NCBI RefSeq assembly: GCF_001438845.1
Contig: NZ_JQCL01000080.1
Coordinates: 348,073-412,072, forward strand
Length of the DNA stretch: 64,000 nucleotides
Direction: 5' to 3'
DNA from: Lactiplantibacillus xiangfangensis
GTDB lineage: Bacteria > Bacillota > Bacilli > Lactobacillales > Lactobacillaceae
Below the pieces are notes generated by a model. That model made no database searches. It saw nothing but the letters and a program-made list of their open reading frames with translations, and was not told the DNA's origin. Below, piece after piece: positions 35,077 to 47,851 of this stretch (position 1 is its first letter; every line of letters begins with the position of its first letter). Made by a program: the position numbers and the translations under genes.

Positions 35077-37713
35077 TTATTCAATCGGAACTTCCTTCAT
35101 GACATAAGCTTCAATTACATCGTTCACTTTAATGTCGTTGTAGTCTTCAATCCGTAATCCAAGTTCAAAGCCTTGTTTAACTTCTTTAACGTCATCCTTG
35201 AAACGACGTAGACTAGCTAACTTACCATCGTAGATAACGACGCCGTCACGGATAACCCGAACACCAGATTCGCGGTGGATGACACCATCAGTGACCATCC
35301 CACCACCGATCGTACCAATCTTCGAAACCTTGTAGATTTCACGAATTTCGGCTTGACCAGTAATCTTTTCTTCGTATTTAGGTTCAAGCATCCCCTTCAT
35401 CGCGCTTTCGATTTCATCGATTGCGTTGTAGATGACTTGATGCAAACGAATGTCCACGTCATCAGTGTCAGCTTGTGACTTAGCCTGTGGCGTCGGTCGA
35501 ACGTTAAACCCGATGATAATGGCATTACTTGCTTCTGCCAAGGCAACATCACTTTCGTTAATGGCCCCAACGGCAGTATGGATAATGTTAACCCGAACGC
35601 CCTTAACTTCGATCTTACGTAAACTCCCAGCTAACGCTTCAACGGAACCTTGAACGTCGGCCTTGATGATAACGTCGACTTCCTTCAATTCACCCTGTTT
35701 CATTGAATCAAACAGGTTATCAAGCGTCACGTGGTTCGTCTGTTTCCGTTCATCCATTAAGGCTTGCTTAGCACGTTGTTCACCAGCATCACGAGCGGTC
35801 TTTTCGTCGTCAAAGACTACGAACCGATCCCCAGCATCTGGCACATCACTTAACCCAGTAATTTCAATTGGGGTTGATGGAACGGCTTCCTTAATTCGTT
35901 TTCCATGATCATTAGTCATGGTCCGAACTTTACCGTAAGTATTCCCAACAACAATTGGGTCACCAACGTGCATCGTTCCTTGTTGAACTAACAAGGTTGC
36001 CGTTGAACCCTTACCACGATCCAAACTAGCTTCCAGGACAGACCCAGCAGCGTTTTGCTTAGGGTTAGCCTTTAATTCCAGCACTTCGGCTTGTAATAGG
36101 ATCATATCCAATAATTCATCTAAGTTCTTACCAAACTTAGCCGAAATCTGGACGAAGATCGTATCGCCACCCCAGTCTTCAGGAATTAAACCGTATTCGG
36201 TTAATTGTTCCATCACATGGTTCGGGTTAGCACCTGGCTTATCAATCTTGTTAACAGCGACGATAATTGGTACCTTAGCCGCCTTCGCATGGTTGATAGC
36301 TTCGATTGTTTGTGGCATCACACCGTCATCAGCCGCAACAACTAACACGGTAATATCAGTGATATCAGCACCACGCGCCCGCATTTCAGTGAAGGCCGCA
36401 TGTCCTGGTGTATCCAAGAAAGTAATCGTCTTGCCATCGTGCTTAACTTGGTAAGCACCGATTGCTTGCGTGATCCCACCGGCTTCGCCCGCAGTTACGT
36501 GCGTATGACGTAACTTATCAAGCAGCGTCGTCTTACCATGGTCAACGTGACCCATGACGGTAACAACTGGTGCCCGGGTTTCCAAGTTTTCAGTGTTCTT
36601 GTTTTCATCATCGAAAAACTTATCCAAGTCGGTAACGTCAACTTGAACCTTTTCTTGGGCATCGATACCATAATCAGCCGCTAAGACTTCAATGGTTTCT
36701 TTATCCAATGATTGGTTTTGGTTAACAGCAACGCCTAACATGAACAACTTCTTGATAATTTCAGCTGGTTCACGGTGCAAAATCTTACCCAGATCCTGCG
36801 CGTTCATACCAACCGTGTAAACCAACGTTTCTGGTAACGGCTTATCCTTACGAACAGAAACGGGCTTGTTGCTAACTTGGCGAATCCGTTGGTTCTTATT
36901 GTTACGACCACGATTATTGCGGTTATTACGCCGACGATTATTGTTGTTACCACGGTAACGACTACCGCCACCGTTGTTATTGTTGCTGCCTAAACCGCCA
37001 CCAAACCGGCCGCTTCCGTTACGTGAACTGTTCGTTGTCGAACTGCTCCGGTTATTACTGTTACCGTTGCTTGAACGATTTTGTGAACTATTCGAACGGT
37101 TTTGACCATTGTTAGAATGGTTCTGACTGTTGTTGGACCGATTTTGACCATTGTTGGAATGGTTCTGGCTATTATTAGACCGATTTTGGCCATTGTTTGA
37201 CCGATTCTGACTGTTGTTAGAACGGTTCTGGCTGTTATTGGACCGGTTGCTGTTATTACTATTTGGTCGGCTCGTATTGCTACTCCGGTTTGTGTTGTTA
37301 CTAGTACTCCGGGTGCTATTGGTCGTCCGGCTACTACCGTTACTAGAACGATTCGTATTGTTGGAACGACTTTGACTATTGTTCGACCGACTCTGATTAT
37401 TGTTATTATTACGATTATTATTCAAAGAATCACCACTCTGTTGATGACGCGAGTTGGATTGCTGCTGATTAGCAGTTCGTGTCACAGTTTTCGCTGCGCT
37501 AGGCGCAACGCGGCCAGTGTTACTAGCCGTTGTAGCTTTAGGATTAGGATGGGTGGCGCCCGAAGTAGCACCCTTTAATTGGCTTGCTTCGGTGTCACCG
37601 AGTGTCGACATATGATTTTTGACGGAGAATCCCAACTGTTGCGCTTGCGCGATCAACTGTTTACTCGGGACGTTGAGCTCCTTCGCTAATTCATAAATTC
37701 GCTTTTTCCCCAT
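35077..37713 (-). CDS. infB: Translation initiation factor IF-2
   Basis: GTPase that brings initiator tRNA to the 30S subunit, 878 aa. Small N-terminal IF2_N domain ([15 protein letters not shown]), then a long low-complexity N/S/R tract (about residues 97-277) with repeated QNRSNN(S/G) units, a second IF2_N domain, and the G domain with [14 protein letters not shown] (about 387), DTPGHAAFT and NKID, followed by domains II-IV. Same operon as ylxQ, which ends 14 nt before it. Confidence 0.98.
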   Translation of the reverse strand: MGKKRIYELAKELNVPSKQLIAQAQQLGFSVKNHMSTLGDTEASQLKGATSGATHPNPKATTASNTGRVAPSAAKTVTRTANQQQSNSRHQQSGDSLNNNRNNNNNQSRSNNSQSRSNNTNRSSNGSSRTTNSTRSTSNNTNRSSNTSRPNSNNSNRSNNSQNRSNNSQNRSNNGQNRSNNSQNHSNNGQNRSNNSQNHSNNGQNRSNSSQNRSSNGNSNNRSSSTTNSSRNGSGRFGGGLGSNNNNGGGSRYRGNNNNRRRNNRNNRGRNNKNQRIRQVSNKPVSVRKDKPLPETLVYTVGMNAQDLGKILHREPAEIIKKLFMLGVAVNQNQSLDKETIEVLAADYGIDAQEKVQVDVTDLDKFFDDENKNTENLETRAPVVTVMGHVDHGKTTLLDKLRHTHVTAGEAGGITQAIGAYQVKHDGKTITFLDTPGHAAFTEMRARGADITDITVLVVAADDGVMPQTIEAINHAKAAKVPIIVAVNKIDKPGANPNHVMEQLTEYGLIPEDWGGDTIFVQISAKFGKNLDELLDMILLQAEVLELKANPKQNAAGSVLEASLDRGKGSTATLLVQQGTMHVGDPIVVGNTYGKVRTMTNDHGKRIKEAVPSTPIEITGLSDVPDAGDRFVVFDDEKTARDAGEQRAKQALMDERKQTNHVTLDNLFDSMKQGELKEVDVIIKADVQGSVEALAGSLRKIEVKGVRVNIIHTAVGAINESDVALAEASNAIIIGFNVRPTPQAKSQADTDDVDIRLHQVIYNAIDEIESAMKGMLEPKYEEKITGQAEIREIYKVSKIGTIGGGMVTDGVIHRESGVRVIRDGVVIYDGKLASLRRFKDDVKEVKQGFELGLRIEDYNDIKVNDVIEAYVMKEVPIE
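37070..37250. repeat. 21-bp tandem repeat array inside infB
   Basis: The QNRSNN(S/G) heptapeptides (about residues 155-215) correspond to degenerate 21-bp repeats reading, on the plus strand, like GAATGGTTCTGACTGTTGTT. Third positions vary, so the array has diverged at DNA level while the peptide pattern is kept. Confidence 0.85.
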
Positions 37714-37727
37714 ATCTTCACCCTCCT

Positions 37728-38033
37728 TTACTTTGTCATGATCGCGACCATTTTTCTGGCGAATCCCCGATCGGTAATTGCAATTACCGTCCGTTGATTG
37801 CCTGATGCGGCACTTAATTCCGCTTTAGTAAAGGTATCGATCACTGGAACATCATAAGATTGGGCCTTATCATGGAACTTCTTGGCAGTCGTGGGACCGG
37901 CATCACTCGCGATGAACACGAGTTTGGCCGATTGGTTACGGATTGCGGCCAAGGTCAGCCCTTCACCGGCAATCTGTTTTCTGGCACGCCGCGATAGGCC
38001 CAGCAGGTTTAAACAAGCTTGATTAGGCGTCAT
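37728..38033 (-). CDS. ylxQ: YlxQ-type L7Ae-family ribosomal protein
   Basis: L7Ae/L30e-like RNA-binding protein, 101 aa, opening [17 protein letters not shown]. Conserved pattern [15 protein letters not shown], then [16 protein letters not shown] and [10 protein letters not shown]. The ATG at 38033 overlaps the end of ylxR by 11 nt; the longer ORF lies inside ylxR. Function in vivo is not well defined; proposed kink-turn binder. Confidence 0.9.
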   Translation of the reverse strand: MTPNQACLNLLGLSRRARKQIAGEGLTLAAIRNQSAKLVFIASDAGPTTAKKFHDKAQSYDVPVIDTFTKAELSAASGNQRTVIAITDRGFARKMVAIMTK

Positions 38034-38322
38034 TACCGAAGAGTTCCTTTCGGGCTTGTTGATGATCAACGTAAGCCACTAACTCGTCGTAAAAGTCCGC
38101 GCCAACCTTAATTCCAAAGGCCTTATCAAAGGTCTTCTCTTTTTGGGCACGCTTGGCAACTTTCACGTCAAGGGCAATGTAGGCACCCCGTCCCGGCTTC
38201 TTACCGGTAGCGTCAACGGATACCTCATCTTGCTTGTTCTTAACAACCCGGACTAAGTCTTTCTTGGGATGCATCTCACCCGTTACGATGTCCTTGCGTA
38301 ACGGCACTTTTCTTTTTTTCAT
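38023..38322 (-). CDS. ylxR: YlxR (DUF448, RnpM) nucleic-acid-binding protein
   Basis: 99 aa, opening MKKRKVPLRKDIVTGEMHPKKDL, the typical DUF448 signature, with PGRGAYI in the centre (about residue 44). The usual first cysteine of C(I/V)VTG is replaced by D here. In B. subtilis the homologue RnpM modulates RNase P. Between nusA and ylxQ in the conserved operon order. Confidence 0.93.
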   Translation of the reverse strand: MKKRKVPLRKDIVTGEMHPKKDLVRVVKNKQDEVSVDATGKKPGRGAYIALDVKVAKRAQKEKTFDKAFGIKVGADFYDELVAYVDHQQARKELFGNDA

Positions 38323-38353
38323 ATCCCAGACCTCCTTTAGTTACTTTGCTTAC

Positions 38354-39562
38354 TTATTCGGCGTCATCTGCAGAAGTTGGTTCGTCTGCTTCAGACGTTG
38401 CTTCAGCATCAGCCACGTCACTATCAACGTCGTCGCTGACTTCTGAGTCCGTTGTTTCATCATCGACGGGGGCTTCATTTCCCGTTTCAGCTTGTGCGAC
38501 GTTCTCAGGGTTTGCTTCCATTATATCAGATGCTTCGGTTTCAGATTTAATATCAATCTTAAAACCAGTCAATTTCGCAGCTAAACGCGCATTTTGTCCC
38601 CGCTTACCAATCGCTAATGATAATTGGTAATCTGGCACAACCACGGTACAACCGCGTTCGTTTTCAGGATCAAAGATAACATCCAAAACTTCAGCTGGGT
38701 TTAACGCGTTAGCGATAAAGACGGCCGTGTCATCAGTCCATTCCACGATGTCCATATTTTCGCCGTGTAATTCGTTAACGATCGTTTGGACCCGTTGTCC
38801 CTTAGGACCCACACAGGTTCCGACTGGGTCAACGTTAGGGTTATTTGAACGAACAGCTACCTTAGCACGGTCCCCAGCCTCACGAGCAATCGATACAATT
38901 TCAACGATGCCATCGAAGATTTCAGGAACTTCTTGTTCAAATAATCGTTTCAATAAGTCTGGTGCGGTCCGTGAGACAAATACTTGGGGTCCCTTAGTCG
39001 CATTTTCAACTTTAGAAACGTAAACCTTGATTTTGTCGTGAATTCGGTAAGTTTCACCGGGTAATTGGTCAGAACGACCCATAACCGCTTCAACTTTTCC
39101 TAAACTAACGTAAACAAACCGGTTATCTTGACGTTCAACTTCACCCGTGACGATTTCATTTTCGTACTGGCTGTATTCGTCATAGATGATGCCACGTTCC
39201 GCTTCACGAACCCGTTGCATAATAACTTGTTTAGCTGTTTGAGCTGCAATCCGACCGAAATTTTTAGGTGTGACTTCAAAACGAATGTCGTCGCCAATTT
39301 CGTAAGCCTTGTTAATGGCTAATGCATCTTGCAAACTAACTTCTAGACGGGAGTCAAAGACGTCTTCAACAACTTCTTTAACTGCATAAACATGAATATT
39401 ACCCTTAACTTGATCAAAGTCAACTTCAACGTTTTGCGCTTGGCCATAGTTACGCTTGTAGGCAGAAACTAACGCTGCTTCCAAAGCATCGATAACAACT
39501 TCTTTTTTGATGCCTTTTTCTGATTCAAGGGTGTCTAAAGCCCCTAATAATTCCTTACTCAT
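38354..39562 (-). CDS. nusA: Transcription termination/antitermination factor NusA
   Basis: RNA polymerase-binding factor, 402 aa, for pausing and termination. N-terminal domain (MSKELLGALDTLESEKG), S1 domain (about 130-200), KH domains with CVGPKGQRVQTIVNEL and LAIGKRGQNARLAAKLTG (about 310). The acidic tail (about 355-402, runs of D, E, A, S) is a Lactobacillus-type extension. 20 nt after rimP. Confidence 0.97.
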   Translation of the reverse strand: MSKELLGALDTLESEKGIKKEVVIDALEAALVSAYKRNYGQAQNVEVDFDQVKGNIHVYAVKEVVEDVFDSRLEVSLQDALAINKAYEIGDDIRFEVTPKNFGRIAAQTAKQVIMQRVREAERGIIYDEYSQYENEIVTGEVERQDNRFVYVSLGKVEAVMGRSDQLPGETYRIHDKIKVYVSKVENATKGPQVFVSRTAPDLLKRLFEQEVPEIFDGIVEIVSIAREAGDRAKVAVRSNNPNVDPVGTCVGPKGQRVQTIVNELHGENMDIVEWTDDTAVFIANALNPAEVLDVIFDPENERGCTVVVPDYQLSLAIGKRGQNARLAAKLTGFKIDIKSETEASDIMEANPENVAQAETGNEAPVDDETTDSEVSDDVDSDVADAEATSEADEPTSADDAE

Positions 39563-39582
39563 AAGTAAACTCCTTCATCAAT

Positions 39583-40059
39583 TTAGAACTTCACCGCTAA
39601 GCGAGCTTGTGAGATCTGCTTCCGGTCAATCGTAACAGTCTTGTGACGCGTCTTATCCAAATAGTCCAACGTCAAGGTATCCGGGGTAACTTCTTTTAAG
39701 TCACCTTCGAACACTTTTTTACCGTCTTGTTTTTGATACAAGCCGATGTGGACGTACTTGCCGACAGCATTTTGATAGTCGGCTTCTTTTTTTAATGGCC
39801 GTTCCGCGCCAGGTGACGACACTTCTAAGAAGTAGGCTTGGGGGATTGGGTCCGGATCCATCGTATCTAACTTTTCACTTAATTCATCACTAACCATCGC
39901 ACATTCTTCAATATTAATGCCGCCTGGTTTATCGATATAAATCCGCAGGTACCAGCTCTGGCCCTCCCGGACAAATTCTACATCAACGAGTTCAAATTGA
40001 TGAGCAGTGACGATCGTATTTGCGATCGGCTGAATCGTCTCAACAACATTATTGCTCAC
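39583..40059 (-). CDS. rimP: Ribosome maturation factor RimP
   Basis: 158 aa, needed for 30S assembly. Conserved elements are [19 protein letters not shown]-like N-domain, [12 protein letters not shown] (about residue 51) and [13 protein letters not shown] (about 83). GTG start 7 nt after AGGAGG. First gene of the operon, behind a leader that contains a terminator hairpin. Confidence 0.95.
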   Translation of the reverse strand: MSNNVVETIQPIANTIVTAHQFELVDVEFVREGQSWYLRIYIDKPGGINIEECAMVSDELSEKLDTMDPDPIPQAYFLEVSSPGAERPLKKEADYQNAVGKYVHIGLYQKQDGKKVFEGDLKEVTPDTLTLDYLDKTRHKTVTIDRKQISQARLAVKF

Positions 40060-40087
40060 GATTGCGCCTCCTATTCAGATTAGTCCA

Positions 40088-40126
40088 ATAAAAAGAGTGA
40101 GCATCGCTGCTCACTCGTTAACGAGT
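40088..40126 (-). promoter_or_regulatory. Leader terminator/antiterminator upstream of rimP-nusA
   Basis: On the minus strand GAGTGAGCA (40108-40116) pairs with TGCTCACTC (40095-40103), directly followed by TTTTTATT: an intrinsic terminator between the promoter and rimP. The palindrome ACTCGTTAACGAGT (40113-40126) shares its last four bases (GAGT) with the 5' arm, so the two hairpins cannot both form. This looks like an attenuator, perhaps NusA-sensitive as reported for the nusA leader of B. subtilis. Confidence 0.65.
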
Positions 40127-40142
40127 TTTAAATTACACTCAT

Positions 40143-40171
40143 ATACTATCATAATTATGATGAAACCGCAA
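40143..40171 (-). promoter_or_regulatory. Predicted promoter of the rimP-rbfA operon
   Basis: Minus strand: TTGCGG (40166-40171), 17 nt, TAGTAT (40143-40148). It places the start about 7-10 nt before the leader palindrome. Confidence 0.65.
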
Positions 40172-40259
40172 CTCTACGCCGTTTATACGCAATATTTTAG
40201 CGACTATTGGGGCTTAAACACCACCCTGATACTGGCATTTTAATGAGAATTATCCGCAA

Positions 40260-40300
40260 AAAATTAGGCTTTTTTTATTTAATAAGCCCCTTTTAAGCCT
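40260..40300 (-). terminator. polC terminator
   Basis: Minus strand AGGCTT (40300-40295) pairs with AAGCCT (40271-40266) followed by AATTTTTT, 20-60 nt after the polC stop. Confidence 0.65.
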
Positions 40301-40319
40301 TAAATAACCCGCATTCATG

Positions 40320-43300
40320 CTAGAACAACGACAATTGGTTTTCATCCGGTAAGTCACTTAAAACACCGTTTTCCGTCATAAAGTCGATTAACGTTTGAGA
40401 AACCTTGCCCCGTTTTGACAAGTCTTCCTTAGATAGGAACGGCTTGTCAGCCCGCGCCGCAACAATTTGCTTGGCAACGTTTAGCCCTAAGCCAGGCACT
40501 GCCCGGAACGGCGCAATCAATGTATCGCCGTCAATTAACCAGTCCGACGCATCCGACTTATAAAGATCAACCATCTTAAACTTAAAGCCCCGTTCCAACA
40601 TTTCGTTTGCAAGCTCCAACACAGTCAAGAGGTTCTTTTCCTTAGCGGAAGCGTCCATCCCCTTGTCGGTAATCACTTTCATGGCGTCCTTGGTGGCGTC
40701 CTTACCATTGGCCATTGCAACCAGGTCAAAATCGTCGGCCCGAACGGAGAAGTAAGCAGAGTAGTAAACCAGTGGGAAGTAGACCTTGAAGTAAGCCACC
40801 CGCAGCGCCATTAAAATGTAAGCCGCAGCATGCGCCCGTGGGAACATGTACTTGATTTTCAAACACGACTCGATGTACCAGTCGGGCACGTCGGCATCCT
40901 TCATGGCCTGTTGCCACTCATCAGGAATCCCCCGGCCCTTCCGCACGTGTTCCATAATTTGGAAGGACATATCAGATTCCATTCCGTAGTGAATCAAGTC
41001 GGTCATGATGTTATCACGACACCCAATAACTTCAGCCAACGTAACCGTCCCGTCTTTAATCAGTTCTTCGGCGTTTCCTAACCACACGTCGGTACCATGG
41101 GAAAGTCCCGAAATTTGTAGCAGTTCGTTAAAGGTCGACGGGTGCGTTTCTTCCAACATTCCCCGGACGAACCGGGTCCCGAATTCAGGAATCCCAAGGG
41201 TCCCCGTCTTCGAGAAAATCTGGTCTTCCGTTACGCCTAAAACCTCAGGGCTCGAGAAAATCTTCATAACATTAGGATCAACCGGTGGGATACTTTCTGG
41301 CTTGATTCCCGATAAATCTTGCAACATCCGGATCATCGTCGGGTCATCATGCCCTAAAATATCGATCTTCAAAATGTTGTCATGAATCGAATGGAAATCA
41401 AAGTGGGTCGTTTGCCAAGCAGCCGATTGATCATCGGCTGGGTATTGGACCGGCGTAAAATCGTAAATGTCCATATAGTCAGGCACAACGATAATTCCGG
41501 CCGGATGTTGTCCGGTCGTCCGTTTAACGCCGGTCATTCCCTTAGCTAAACGGTCGATTTCAGCCGTTCGAATATTTTGTTCCGTATCCCGTTCGTAGCC
41601 TTTGACATAACCATACCCGGTCTTGTCAGCCACCGTTCCAATCGTCCCCGCACGGTACACGTTCTTTTCACCGAACAAGACTTTGGTGTAGTTATGGGCG
41701 ATCGGTTGGTAGTCCCCAGAGAAGTTCAAATCAATATCGGGCACCTTATTCCCATAAAACCCTAAGAAAGTTTCGAAAGGAATGTTTTGACCATCCCGCA
41801 CCATGTTCGTGCCACACTTAGGGCAGTCCTTTGGCGGTAAATCGTAACCCGAACCGAATTCATTATTTGTATAAAATTTTGAATACTGGCAATTTGGACA
41901 CCGGTAATGGGGCGGCATCGGGTTAACTTCAGTAATCCCAGACAACGTTGCCACTATACTGGAACCAACGGACCCACGAGAACCAACTAAGTACCCGTCC
42001 TTATTACTCTTAAACACAAGGCGTTGAGCAATCAGGTAAATAACCGAGAACCCGTTGCCGATGATACTCTTTAACTCTTTATCCACCCGCGCCTGAACAA
42101 TTTCTGGTAACGGATCGCCGTACCACGCGTGGGCCCGGTCCATCGTCAATTGCTTGATTTCGGCTTCGGCACCTTTCATTCGTGGCGTATATAACTTATC
42201 CTTCACGGGACGAACGTATTCGAACCGGTCCGCAATCGCTCTAGGCGTATCCACCACAATTTCATGGGCGGTCTCCTCGCCTAAGAACCGGAAATCATTC
42301 AGCATTTCATCGGTCGTCCGGAAGTGCGCGTCGGGCCACTCAGTCCGCTTACGTCCTAACGCGATCTTTGGTTGTGATTTAATCAATACTGTCCGGTAGA
42401 TCTTGTCCTCTTTATTCAAGTAGTGGACGTCGCCAGTTGCAGCAACCGGAATATTGAGTTCGTGGCCTAAGTCAACCATGTTCTTAATAATTTCTTCTAA
42501 GTGCTTGTTATCTGCAATCAAGCCACTTTCAATCAAGTCAGCGTAGATACCCTTAGGTTGGACTTCCAAAAAGTCGTAGTAACTGGCCTTTTGTTTTGCT
42601 TCAGCCCGCCCCTTTTGCATCATCGCCGTGAAGACTTCACCGTTATGACAAGCAGAACCCACTAGAATGCCATCCCGATACTTATTCAAAACACTACGTG
42701 GTACCCGCGGCACGCCCGCAAAATACTGAACGTTGGATAGTGAGATGATTTTAAACAGGTTCTTTAACCCCGCTTGCGTCGTTGCGTACAGGGTCGCGTG
42801 GAATGGTCGGGCGTGTTTATACGCGCCGTTTTCACTCATGTGGTCATTTAACTGATTATGCCGTTGTACGCCGTAACGCTCCTCCGCATCCTTTAAAAAG
42901 ATGTGATTCAAATGTCCCGTCGATTCCGCATCGTAGATCGCCCGGTGATGGTGTTCTAAGTTAACGTTGAATTTCTTAGACAGTGAGTCCAAAGTGTAGC
43001 GACGAAAATCCGGGTATAACCAGCGGGCTAACGTTAACGTATCAATGATTGGATTGGTAATAGCTTCCATGTGGTGCCGGGCGTAACCGGTATTCATGAA
43101 GCCCATATCAAACGTGACGTTATGCCCAACGATGATTGCGTCGCCGTAAAATTCACGAAACAGGCGGAAGACTTCTTCTTCTGATTTCGATCCCCGCACC
43201 ATTTCATCGGTGATACTAGTCAAATTAGTGGTTTGCGCGGATAAATGGAACCCGGGATCAATAAATTCTTCGAACTGATCGATCACGTTTCCTTTTTCCA

Positions 43301-44639
43301 TCTTCACCGCTGAAAGTTCGATGACCCGGTCATAAATCGCGGACAGTCCCGTCGTTTCAGTATCAAAGATCACGTACGTTGATTCTTTTAAGTCGTCCGG
43401 TGCATCGTTATAAGCAATCGGCACACCGTCGTCAACCATGTTGGCTTCAACGCCATATAAAATCTTGACGTGATTCTTTTCACCCGCGGCAAAAGCTTCG
43501 GGAAAGGCTTGGGCGCCAGAATGGTCGGTGATGGCAATCGCCGGCATCCCCCATTTCCCCGCTTGCTTGACGTAGTCGCTGACACTGTTCGTCGCGTCCA
43601 TCGTACTCATGTTGGAATGCACGTGGAGTTCGACCCGCTTTTCGTCGGCTGGGGCCTTGTCCTGACGACTCGCATGGCTCGTCTCGTTAATATCGTAAGC
43701 GTTGATCGTCAAATCCCGCATGAAGCTATCTTCTTGTACGGAACCACGCACACGAACCCACATCCCGGTACTGAGCGCCGCGAACTGGGCCTCATCATCG
43801 GCATTACGGGAGAACTTCTTAACGACCATTGATGAACTGTAATCCGTAATTTTTAAAATTAACAGCTGTCGTTGTGAGCGTAACGTCCGGACTTCCATGT
43901 CAAAAACGTAACCTTCAACAATCACTGAACGTTCTTCTTCGGTAATTTGAACCAGCTGTTTAGCCGGTTCTTGCGGGTTAATCTGTTTTCCTAATTGAAC
44001 TGGACCATCCACTGGCGCCGGTGCATCGGCTTGCTTAGCCCGCTTTTCATTCGCCTTTTTAATGGCTGCTTCCGCCTTTTGGGCCAACGCTTGATCCGAT
44101 TTGGCCTTCTGGGCATGGAATTCTTGTATTTTAGCCTGCGACGCGGTTTCGTCAATCATCGTATGGATTGAAAACTTTGGAAAACCGAGTCGTTGATAGG
44201 TACTTTCAATTGGACCGAGGGCCTGATTGGTCAAAAAATTCTGAATGACTTCATTTTCGGCTAATAGGATGACCCGGCCATCGTCTAACGATGGCACGTT
44301 GCTATTGCAGAGCGACTGGACTAACGGAGAGGCAATTCCGCTATTTTGTACGATCCATTCCCAATAGTCGGCCAACGCCCGCGAATTGATTTCCTGGTCA
44401 TCGGTTTGAACCGCCATGGTGACCTGGGCAATGTCTTTAAACGCCATCTGCAATTTATTTTGGAACGTCATAAATTGCGTATATGGCAATACGTGTTGGA
44501 AATGCAGGTGAAACTCCCAAACCTTGGACGCCTGATGAACCGTTAACTTCGTGACGGCTGCGTCTTCAAAATCTGGCCCCGTTGGCATCTCAATTTGTTC
44601 GAGGAGTTTCTCAAACATTTCTTGCTGATTTAAGCTCAC
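40320..44639 (-). CDS. polC: DNA polymerase III PolC-type alpha subunit
   Basis: Replicative polymerase of low-GC Gram-positives, 1439 aa. N-terminal OB/RNA-binding part, split PHP domain ([17 protein letters not shown], about residue 335), embedded 3'-5' exonuclease ([21 protein letters not shown], about 421), palm with [12 protein letters not shown] (about 970), and zinc-finger-type cysteines CPNCQYSK...CPKCGTN (about 920). Last gene of the rpsB...polC group, 136 nt after proS, with a terminator hairpin between the two. Confidence 0.98.
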   Translation of the reverse strand: MSLNQQEMFEKLLEQIEMPTGPDFEDAAVTKLTVHQASKVWEFHLHFQHVLPYTQFMTFQNKLQMAFKDIAQVTMAVQTDDQEINSRALADYWEWIVQNSGIASPLVQSLCNSNVPSLDDGRVILLAENEVIQNFLTNQALGPIESTYQRLGFPKFSIHTMIDETASQAKIQEFHAQKAKSDQALAQKAEAAIKKANEKRAKQADAPAPVDGPVQLGKQINPQEPAKQLVQITEEERSVIVEGYVFDMEVRTLRSQRQLLILKITDYSSSMVVKKFSRNADDEAQFAALSTGMWVRVRGSVQEDSFMRDLTINAYDINETSHASRQDKAPADEKRVELHVHSNMSTMDATNSVSDYVKQAGKWGMPAIAITDHSGAQAFPEAFAAGEKNHVKILYGVEANMVDDGVPIAYNDAPDDLKESTYVIFDTETTGLSAIYDRVIELSAVKMEKGNVIDQFEEFIDPGFHLSAQTTNLTSITDEMVRGSKSEEEVFRLFREFYGDAIIVGHNVTFDMGFMNTGYARHHMEAITNPIIDTLTLARWLYPDFRRYTLDSLSKKFNVNLEHHHRAIYDAESTGHLNHIFLKDAEERYGVQRHNQLNDHMSENGAYKHARPFHATLYATTQAGLKNLFKIISLSNVQYFAGVPRVPRSVLNKYRDGILVGSACHNGEVFTAMMQKGRAEAKQKASYYDFLEVQPKGIYADLIESGLIADNKHLEEIIKNMVDLGHELNIPVAATGDVHYLNKEDKIYRTVLIKSQPKIALGRKRTEWPDAHFRTTDEMLNDFRFLGEETAHEIVVDTPRAIADRFEYVRPVKDKLYTPRMKGAEAEIKQLTMDRAHAWYGDPLPEIVQARVDKELKSIIGNGFSVIYLIAQRLVFKSNKDGYLVGSRGSVGSSIVATLSGITEVNPMPPHYRCPNCQYSKFYTNNEFGSGYDLPPKDCPKCGTNMVRDGQNIPFETFLGFYGNKVPDIDLNFSGDYQPIAHNYTKVLFGEKNVYRAGTIGTVADKTGYGYVKGYERDTEQNIRTAEIDRLAKGMTGVKRTTGQHPAGIIVVPDYMDIYDFTPVQYPADDQSAAWQTTHFDFHSIHDNILKIDILGHDDPTMIRMLQDLSGIKPESIPPVDPNVMKIFSSPEVLGVTEDQIFSKTGTLGIPEFGTRFVRGMLEETHPSTFNELLQISGLSHGTDVWLGNAEELIKDGTVTLAEVIGCRDNIMTDLIHYGMESDMSFQIMEHVRKGRGIPDEWQQAMKDADVPDWYIESCLKIKYMFPRAHAAAYILMALRVAYFKVYFPLVYYSAYFSVRADDFDLVAMANGKDATKDAMKVITDKGMDASAKEKNLLTVLELANEMLERGFKFKMVDLYKSDASDWLIDGDTLIAPFRAVPGLGLNVAKQIVAARADKPFLSKEDLSKRGKVSQTLIDFMTENGVLSDLPDENQLSLF

Positions 44640-44671
44640 ACGTGCTCCTCCTTTGATTCAATACCTAACTA

Positions 44672-44710
44672 AAATCACCTAGTTTCTAAGTTGCCGAAAC
44701 TAGGTGATTT
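44672..44710 (-). terminator. Hairpin between proS and polC
   Basis: AAATCACCTAGTTTC pairs perfectly with GAAACTAGGTGATTT. On the minus strand the T run is short (TTTTAG), so read-through into polC is likely. Confidence 0.75.
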
Positions 44711-44775
44711 CCGCATCCACTAATGATTAAGTGTACGCATTTTTTAGTCAACATGCAACGATTGAACCGTTACGA

Positions 44776-46485
<1,710 letters not shown>

Positions 46486-46531
46486 CTACTAAACGTCTCC
46501 TTATAGTTCCAATTTAATCAATAGCAATAAC

Positions 46532-47809
46532 TTAGAAGAAATAACGTTGAATATCATTCCAAGTTACTAAAATCATTAACAACATTAATAGGCCAAACCC
46601 AATTAGGGTGATGACACTTTCCGTTTCGACCCGCAACGGTTTCCCGCGCACGCCTTCCACGATGTTCAATAACAGTTTACCACCATCGAGGGCTGGAATT
46701 GGTAAGAGGTTCACAATTCCCAAGTTGATCGATAACACAGCCAACAGGTAAATCACTTGACGTAGGCCCGATTTAGCCGCTTGTGAAGTCGTGGCAAAAA
46801 TTGCGACCGGCCCGCCCAAATCGTTCAAGCTAAACCCATGGGTCACCATTCGACCCAATACTTGGAAGATCTGTTTCGTGATTCCCCAGGACCCGGTAAA
46901 CCCGTACGCTAACTTGGCACCCAAGCTCTTATTCGTCGTGGTGTCCCATACGACCCCGATTTGACCGATCCGGTTACCGGACACGGTCTTCGCTGCCGGT
47001 GTCACCGCAACGGTCTTACTATGGCCATTACGGTTAACGGTGAGGTTTAACTTTTGTTTAGGACTGTCTTGAATCAAAATCGAGATGGATTGGGCACTGG
47101 TCATCTTCTTACCGTTCACCGCGGTAATTTGATCACCGGCCTTAATTCCGGCTTGCCGCGCCACCGAATTGCTCGTGGTGCTAGCAACGTTCGTTGTCAC
47201 CGTCGTAACGCCACCCTGCATAAAAGCCAGGATGGCAAAGGTAATGATGGCTAAAATGAAATTATTCATTGGCCCAGCAAAGTTGGTCAGCATCCGTTGC
47301 CATAACTTGGCAGATTGGAACTGAACGTCGACCGGCGCAATCTGAACTTCGGTCCCGTCGCTTTCAACAATGGTTGCGTCATGATGAACAGCGTAACGCT
47401 TAACCGCACTTTCGTCACCATTTTCGTAGCCTTCGATCCAGAGTCCTTTTTCAAGGTCACTCCCCGTTACAGAAAGTGGAATACCATTGAACAGGGTCGT
47501 CTTTTTGCTGGCATTGATTGAATGAACGAGCCCGTCTTCACCAATCATCAAACTGACCGGGGTACCGGGTTTAAGTTCTTCATCTTCATCATCAGCGACA
47601 CCGGCCATCCGGACATACCCACCAATTGGTAGGAACCGTAACGTATAAGTCGTGGCGTTCCGTCGAAAAGCAACCGCCTTAGGCCCCATTCCAACTGAAA
47701 ACTCGCGAACTAAAATACCGGCGCGTTTCGCAAAGTAAAAGTGGCCAAACTCGTGAACAATCACGAGGATTCCAAAAACGATGATGAACGTAATGATTGT
47801 AACTATCAA
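46532..47809 (-). CDS. rseP: Site-2 metalloprotease RseP (Eep-like)
   Basis: Intramembrane zinc protease, 425 aa, that cleaves membrane-spanning regulators and signal peptides. Zinc motif HEFGH (about residues 18-22) in the first span; one PDZ domain (about 205-290); third-span motif NLLPIPALDGGKL (about 368). Downstream of cdsA, as in most Firmicutes. Confidence 0.96.
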   Translation of the reverse strand: MIVTIITFIIVFGILVIVHEFGHFYFAKRAGILVREFSVGMGPKAVAFRRNATTYTLRFLPIGGYVRMAGVADDEDEELKPGTPVSLMIGEDGLVHSINASKKTTLFNGIPLSVTGSDLEKGLWIEGYENGDESAVKRYAVHHDATIVESDGTEVQIAPVDVQFQSAKLWQRMLTNFAGPMNNFILAIITFAILAFMQGGVTTVTTNVASTTSNSVARQAGIKAGDQITAVNGKKMTSAQSISILIQDSPKQKLNLTVNRNGHSKTVAVTPAAKTVSGNRIGQIGVVWDTTTNKSLGAKLAYGFTGSWGITKQIFQVLGRMVTHGFSLNDLGGPVAIFATTSQAAKSGLRQVIYLLAVLSINLGIVNLLPIPALDGGKLLLNIVEGVRGKPLRVETESVITLIGFGLLMLLMILVTWNDIQRYFF

Positions 47810-47851
47810 ATATACGCTCCTTTCTCCCAGGCTTGCTGGGGGCCATCAGCG

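Noticed and set aside
37070-37250. CRISPR-like periodic repeats
   Set aside because: The 21-bp repeats are in frame within infB and encode QNRSNN units; no spacers.
38346-38630. Ser/Ala/Val-rich plus-strand ORF
   Set aside because: Shadow of the acidic NusA tail read antisense.
40052-40243. 63-aa plus-strand ORF before rimP
   Set aside because: It covers the promoter and leader terminator of the opposite strand and has no ribosome-binding site.
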